64,000 bases of DNA. Origin: Acidovorax sp. sic0104. Its GTDB lineage: Bacteria > Pseudomonadota > Gammaproteobacteria > Burkholderiales > Burkholderiaceae_C. Below, one piece after another: positions 60,508 through 64,000 of the stretch. The DNA lies in assembly GCF_019219095.1 (NCBI RefSeq), contig NZ_JAHUWH010000004.1:186001-250000 (forward strand), read 5' to 3'. Every line of letters starts with the position of its first letter. Within the stretch, counting starts at the first letter, position 1. The position numbers were made by a program, and so were the translations under genes. The notes beneath the pieces are model-generated. The model was not told the DNA's origin, made no database searches, and worked only from the letters and a program-made list of their open reading frames with translations.

Positions 60508-60819
60508 ATGCACAGCGAAGTCTCCGTCCGCCTGGCCGCAAGCCAGGAATTCCGGTTCGATCTGAAAGACGCCGAGCCCATGGGCCACGAGGCCGGCCGG
60601 CGTTGGCTGGATGAACAGTTCACCGCGCTGGACTGCGAACCCCTGCGCGCCAGCGGCAAGGTGCTGCTGGCCGACAAGGTGTTGACCGTGGCGCGTGCCG
60701 CGGGCGAAAGGCTGCTCGCCGACCCCGCCTGGCTGAAGGACTTTGCCCGCGCATCCACGGCCGCGCTGGCCAAGCCGGTGGTGCGGGTGGATGTGCCTGC
60801 GATGGCCGTCACGTTCTGA
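60508..60819 (+). CDS. hypothetical conserved-looking small protein
   Basis: A 103-residue soluble protein beginning MHSEVSVRLAASQEFRFDL. It is acidic to neutral with mixed beta and helical character and no cysteine pair apart from one Cys in ALDCEPL. A purine-rich AGAAGAAAGG precedes the ATG. I recognise no domain. It lies between aroG and the convergent mpl gene. Confidence 0.6.
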   Translation: MHSEVSVRLAASQEFRFDLKDAEPMGHEAGRRWLDEQFTALDCEPLRASGKVLLADKVLTVARAAGERLLADPAWLKDFARASTAALAKPVVRVDVPAMAVTF

Positions 60820-60922
60820 TCACCTTCTCGGGACGGCGCGCCGAGGGGGTGGCTGCGTCGCTCCCTTCAAGTTGCGGATGCGGTAGAAATTGCTCCTAAG
60901 GCTTGTCAAATAAGCGCCTGCA

Positions 60923-60939
60923 GCTATTTATCTTGTAGC
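60923..60939 (-). repeat. 17-bp GCT...AGC dispersed repeat, copy 7 (spans the mpl stop codon)
   Basis: This copy reads GCTATTTATCTTGTAGC on the plus strand. On the minus strand it encodes the last Mpl residues LQDK and supplies the TAG stop codon. It was apparently captured as the 3' end of the gene. Confidence 0.62.
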
Positions 60940-62363
60940 GCTTGCAGCAACTTGGCGTGGACGCCCCCGAACCCGCCGTTGCTCATGCACACGATGTGAT
61001 CGCCTGGCAGGGCGGACTGGGCGACCAGCGTCACCAGCGTATCGATATCTGCGGCCGTCTGGGCGCGCCGCCCGGGGCCCACGCCCAGCGGTGCCAGGGC
61101 TTGCGCGGCGTCCCAGTCCAGGCCTGCGGTGTGGCAGAACGCCAGATCGGCGGGCTCCAGGGACCAGGGCAGTTGCGCCTTCATGGCACCCAGCTTCATG
61201 GTGTTGCTGCGGGGCTCGAACACGGCCAGTATCCGGGTGGGCTGGCCACCACCGCTCTTGCCGTCGTTTGCCGCATCGATGCTGCGGCGCAGGCCGTCCA
61301 GCGTGGTGCGGATGGCCGTCGGGTGGTGGGCGAAGTCGTCATATACGGCGACGCCACCCACTGTGCCGCGCAGCTCCATGCGGCGCTTGACGTTCTGGAA
61401 CGACCCCAGCGCGAGGGCGGCCTGCTTCGGGGGGACGCCCACATGGTGCGCCGCGGCGATGGCTGCCAGCGCGTTGAGCTGGTTGTGCACGCCCGTCAGG
61501 CCCCATTCGACGCGGGCGGTTCTCTGGCCCCGGTGCAGCACGTCGAAGGCGTGCGGCGGGCCGTCGGCCGAAAAGTCGCCCACGGCGTCGCCGAAACTGC
61601 TCACCTCACTCCAGCAGCCCATGTGCAGCACCCGGGCCAGGCTTTCCTCCAGTCCGTTGACCACCACGCGGCCCGATGGCGGCACGGTGCGCACCAAGTG
61701 GTGGAACTGCCGCTCGATGGCTGCCAGGTCATCGAAGATGTCCGCGTGGTCGAACTCCAGGTTGTTCAGTACGGCGGTGCGGGGGCGGTAGTGCACGAAC
61801 TTGCTGCGTTTGTCGAAGAAGGCCGTGTCGTATTCATCGGCTTCGATGACGAAAAGAGGGCGGGCTGCGGGTTGCTTGGCGGCGAACTGGCCCAGGCGGG
61901 CCGACAGGCCGAAGTTCAGCGGCACGCCGCCAATCAGGAACCCGGGCTGCTGGCCTGCGCTCTCCAGGATCCACGCGAGCATCGACGTGGTGGTGGTCTT
62001 GCCGTGCGTGCCCGCCACGGCCAGCACATGGCGGCCCTGCAGCACATGCTCGGCCAGCCACTGCGGACCGCTGGTGTAGGGCAGGCCGGCCTCCAGAATG
62101 GCTTCCATGAGCGGGAACTTGGGAGACCCATCGGGCAACCGGGCACGGCTGACCACATTGCCCACCACGAACATGTCGGGCTTGAGGGCCACCTGATCTG
62201 CGCCGAAGCCCTCGATCAGGTCGATGCCCAGGGCCCGGAGCTGGTCGCTCATCGGCGGGTACACGCCCGCATCGCAGCCGGTGACTTTGTGCCCCGCCTC
62301 GCGCGCCAGCGCCGCCAGGCCGCCCATGAACGTGCCGCAGATGCCCAGTATGTGTATATGCAT
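60924..62363 (-). CDS. mpl: UDP-N-acetylmuramate:L-Ala-gamma-D-Glu-meso-DAP ligase
   Basis: A 479-residue Mur ligase that reattaches recycled murein tripeptide to UDP-MurNAc. It opens MHIHILGICGTFMGGLAALA. The ATP loop is AGTHGKTTTTSMLAWILE; further blocks are FVIEADEYDTAFFDKRSKFV, LNNLEFDHADIF and YDDFAHHPTAIRTTLDGLR. Length and sequence fit Mpl rather than MurC. TAGAAT lies 8 nt before the ATG. The last few codons come from a copy of the dispersed repeat, so the natural C-terminus has probably been altered. Confidence 0.96.
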   Translation of the reverse strand: MHIHILGICGTFMGGLAALAREAGHKVTGCDAGVYPPMSDQLRALGIDLIEGFGADQVALKPDMFVVGNVVSRARLPDGSPKFPLMEAILEAGLPYTSGPQWLAEHVLQGRHVLAVAGTHGKTTTTSMLAWILESAGQQPGFLIGGVPLNFGLSARLGQFAAKQPAARPLFVIEADEYDTAFFDKRSKFVHYRPRTAVLNNLEFDHADIFDDLAAIERQFHHLVRTVPPSGRVVVNGLEESLARVLHMGCWSEVSSFGDAVGDFSADGPPHAFDVLHRGQRTARVEWGLTGVHNQLNALAAIAAAHHVGVPPKQAALALGSFQNVKRRMELRGTVGGVAVYDDFAHHPTAIRTTLDGLRRSIDAANDGKSGGGQPTRILAVFEPRSNTMKLGAMKAQLPWSLEPADLAFCHTAGLDWDAAQALAPLGVGPGRRAQTAADIDTLVTLVAQSALPGDHIVCMSNGGFGGVHAKLLQALQDK

Positions 62364-62371
62364 GGGCGCAG

Positions 62372-62377
62372 ATTCTA
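62372..62377 (-). promoter_or_regulatory. -10-like TAGAAT box before mpl
   Basis: On the minus strand TAGAAT is followed by 8 nt (CTGCGCCC) and the mpl ATG at 62363, with no ribosome binding site in between. Confidence 0.45.
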
Positions 62378-62514
62378 AGAGCCAGCCCACGGGCGGCCGG
62401 GCGCCGTGGCCCAGAGCCCGCTGCGGTGCCGCAAGGCGCTCGCACAAAGGGCGCGGCCTGCAAGGTATGAGGGGGGTGCGGCGGGCTCTGAAGCCCATCA
62501 ATGCTGCGTGGACA

Positions 62515-62531
62515 GCTACTAAAAATGTAGC
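62515..62531 (+). repeat. 17-bp GCT...AGC dispersed repeat, copy 8
   Basis: This copy reads GCTACTAAAAATGTAGC and lies in the divergent spacer between mpl and the 62.6-kb gene. Confidence 0.65.
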
Positions 62532-62639
62532 AATTGTGCCAGCGGTACTGACGATCCCATCGGATCCAAGGGTCAACCCCTATCCACCGTGGCGGTTGGC
62601 GCCACAATGCGAAGGTGTCTTTCTGCCGCCCTGACTGCC

Positions 62640-63239
62640 ATGCACACACCTTTGAGCGAAGAGATCGCCCACACCACGGCCCGCCTGGTAGTGGAAGAGG
62701 GCCTGGAATGGGGGCCGGCCAAGCGCCGCGCGCTGCGCCAGATGGGCCTGCCTGCCCGCACGCCGCTGCCCGACAACGACCAGGTCGAGGCGGCGGTGCG
62801 CGAATACATCGACATCTTCTGCGCCGACACCCAGCCCCGCGAATTGCGGGCCCTGCGGCAACTGGCGCTGGTTTGGATGGAACGCATGGCCGCTTTCCGG
62901 CCGCATCTTGCCGGCGCAGTGTGGCATGGCACCGCCACACGCCTGTCGGATATTTATCTTCAATTGTTTTGCGATGACTCGAAATCTGCGGAAATAGCGC
63001 TCATCGACCACCATGTGGACTACGAACCGCGTACCGTGACGGGTTTCCACGGCGAGTCCGTGGAGGCCCTGAGCCTGGGCAGCAAGTCGCCGGAACTCAA
63101 TGAAATGATCGGCGTGCACTTGATGATTTACGACCTGGACGACCTGCGGGGTGCCTTGCGGCCCGACGCGAAAGGCCGTGTGCCGCGTGGCGACATCACG
63201 GCCGTGCGGCGCCTTCTGCAGGAAAATGCTGCCCCATGA
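62640..63239 (+). CDS. hypothetical protein with nucleotidyltransferase-like motif
   Basis: A 199-residue soluble protein. The N-terminal half is helical (EIAHTTARLVVEEGLEWGPA). The centre reads HGTATRLSDIYLQLFCDD, which resembles the GS..R..SDIDL motif of nucleotidyltransferases, but a Tyr replaces the second Asp. The ATG at 62640 was chosen; starts at 62589 and 62607 are also possible and would add an unconserved-looking tail. Its stop overlaps the thioredoxin ATG (ATGA), so the two are coupled. Function is unknown. Confidence 0.6.
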   Translation: MHTPLSEEIAHTTARLVVEEGLEWGPAKRRALRQMGLPARTPLPDNDQVEAAVREYIDIFCADTQPRELRALRQLALVWMERMAAFRPHLAGAVWHGTATRLSDIYLQLFCDDSKSAEIALIDHHVDYEPRTVTGFHGESVEALSLGSKSPELNEMIGVHLMIYDLDDLRGALRPDAKGRVPRGDITAVRRLLQENAAP

Positions 63240-63817
63240 ATGCTCCTGTACCTTCCGAGTCCACCCTGGCGGCAGAGTCTGCGCCGTTCCCATCGTCGGG
63301 GCGTCGGCGTCTGCTGTATGCAGGAGTGGCGGGCGCTGCGGCACTGGGTGGTGCCGGGCTCGCATGGTGGAAGTTCCAGCCGCATGCCATCGAGAGCGGC
63401 GCGGAGCAGGCCTTGTGGGCGCTGGATTTCGAGCGGCCCGAGGGCGGGACGGTGGCGCTCAAGGAGATGGCCGGCAAGCCGTTGCTCCTGAACTTCTGGG
63501 CCACGTGGTGTGCGCCCTGCGTCGAAGAGCTTCCCATGCTCAACGCGTTCTTCCGCGAACAGGCCGCCAATGGCTGGCAAGTGCTGGGTTTGGCGATCGA
63601 TCAGCCCTCGGCGGTGCGCAAGTTCCTGGCACGCATTCCGCTGGAGTTTCCCGTGGGACTGGCTGGAATGGGGGGGACTGAACTGGGCCGTTCGCTTGGC
63701 AACCTCACCGGTGGCCTGCCTTTTACCGTCGTGCTGGGTGGCAATGGCCGGGTGCTGCACCGTAAAATGGGGCAGGTGACGCCGCAGGATCTGCAACTCT
63801 GGGCTTCTTTGCGATGA
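63236..63817 (+). CDS. TlpA-like membrane-anchored thioredoxin
   Basis: A 193-residue redox protein. An N-terminal membrane or signal helix (LLYAGVAGAAALGGAGLAWW) follows a basic GRRR stretch. The active site is FWATWCAPCVEELPML (W-C-A-P-C), and the cis-Pro loop is GGLPFTVVLGG. It would reduce disulphides in the periplasm, for example in cytochrome c maturation. Its ATG overlaps the stop of the preceding hypothetical gene. It lies just upstream of accB. Confidence 0.92.
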   Translation: MNAPVPSESTLAAESAPFPSSGRRRLLYAGVAGAAALGGAGLAWWKFQPHAIESGAEQALWALDFERPEGGTVALKEMAGKPLLLNFWATWCAPCVEELPMLNAFFREQAANGWQVLGLAIDQPSAVRKFLARIPLEFPVGLAGMGGTELGRSLGNLTGGLPFTVVLGGNGRVLHRKMGQVTPQDLQLWASLR

Positions 63818-63975
63818 CTTCCAGGCGGTCCAAATCCGCCTTCCTGGATGCCGAAAGGTGCGGGGACGTGCGAATTGTCAGCGGAAGTTCATGAAAAATA
63901 AGTGTGGAAGACGGTGATAGGGTGAAATTGGAGTAAATTCGCGCCCTATTCAGTTTTATAGCCGTTGGAGCTTCC

Positions 63976-64000
63976 ATGGATCTGCGAAAACTCAAAACCC
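63976..64000 (+). CDS. accB: acetyl-CoA carboxylase biotin carboxyl carrier protein, 5' end only
   Basis: Only eight codons are visible, MDLRKLKT, the usual start of AccB in betaproteobacteria. TTGGAGC lies 6 bases upstream as a ribosome binding site. Position after the TlpA-like gene fits the common mpl - hypothetical - tlpA - accB - accC order, from memory. The call rests on eight residues plus context. Confidence 0.7.

Overview
The window is a high-GC chromosomal segment of a betaproteobacterium, most probably Comamonadaceae (Acidovorax-like). The evidence is the gene content and order (cphA'/cphA, ruvC, aroE, rnr, rodA, tldD, mpl, TlpA-like, accB start), long antisense shadow frames typical of very high GC3, and intergenic repeat families I associate with this group. 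No rRNA, tRNA, CRISPR array, intact insertion sequence or phage was seen.

Layout. 1-8.5 kb: a 5'-truncated M14 carboxypeptidase, an alpha/beta hydrolase, an SGNH lipoprotein, a SPOR protein, a TerB-like protein, a small Ser/Thr/Gly-rich ORF coupled to an acyl-CoA ligase, a small DUF1488-like gene and a DsbA/FrnE-like oxidoreductase. 8.8-17.6 kb: a cyanophycin locus, with cphA' - cphA - creA on the minus strand and, divergently, an ABC exporter and a DUF1854 gene. 17.6-31.5 kb: mixed housekeeping and envelope genes (EF-hand protein, 5'-nucleotidase, gspF, flavin monooxygenase, CZB protein, two M48 proteases, ruvC, a CdsA-like/acyltransferase pair) and a MITE-like inverted-repeat unit. 30.1-38.9 kb: a catabolic island for mevalonate/HMG-CoA-type compounds (MocR regulator, mvaA, Bug-type binding protein, mvaB, MFS carrier, glycerate-kinase family enzyme and an internally deleted LysR gene). 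39-53.6 kb: conserved core (mtgA, aroE, tonB, rnr, PglL-like ligase, YqiA-like esterase, kinase-HDOD fusion, rodA, serine hydrolase, YegP, tldD). 53.7-58.3 kb: a probable surface-glycan or small-molecule tailoring cluster (SASA esterase, carbamoyltransferase, SxtJ-like, SxtK/DUF5989-like, SGNH hydrolase). 58.4-64 kb: a hypothetical gene, aroG behind an aromatic-codon attenuator, mpl, a hypothetical gene, a TlpA-like thioredoxin and the first codons of accB.

How the parts work together. The cyanophycin locus should build an Asp/Arg storage polymer; one of its two synthetases has a degenerate second ATP site. The mva genes form a two-enzyme route from mevalonate through HMG-CoA to acetoacetate and acetyl-CoA, flanked by two transport proteins. 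The carbamoyltransferase/SxtJ/SxtK-like triad followed by an SGNH enzyme looks like a self-contained decoration module of unknown substrate. aroG carries a leader peptide with codons for Phe, Tyr and Trp and mutually exclusive hairpins, a classic attenuation layout.

Expression signals recur across the window. Several genes have a -10-like hexamer only 6-8 nt upstream of the start codon, suggesting leaderless mRNAs. A 17-bp GCT...AGC repeat module occurs at least eight times, including inside aroE, inside tldD and across the mpl stop codon. All assignments rest on reading the sequence and on recalled family motifs; no database search was run.
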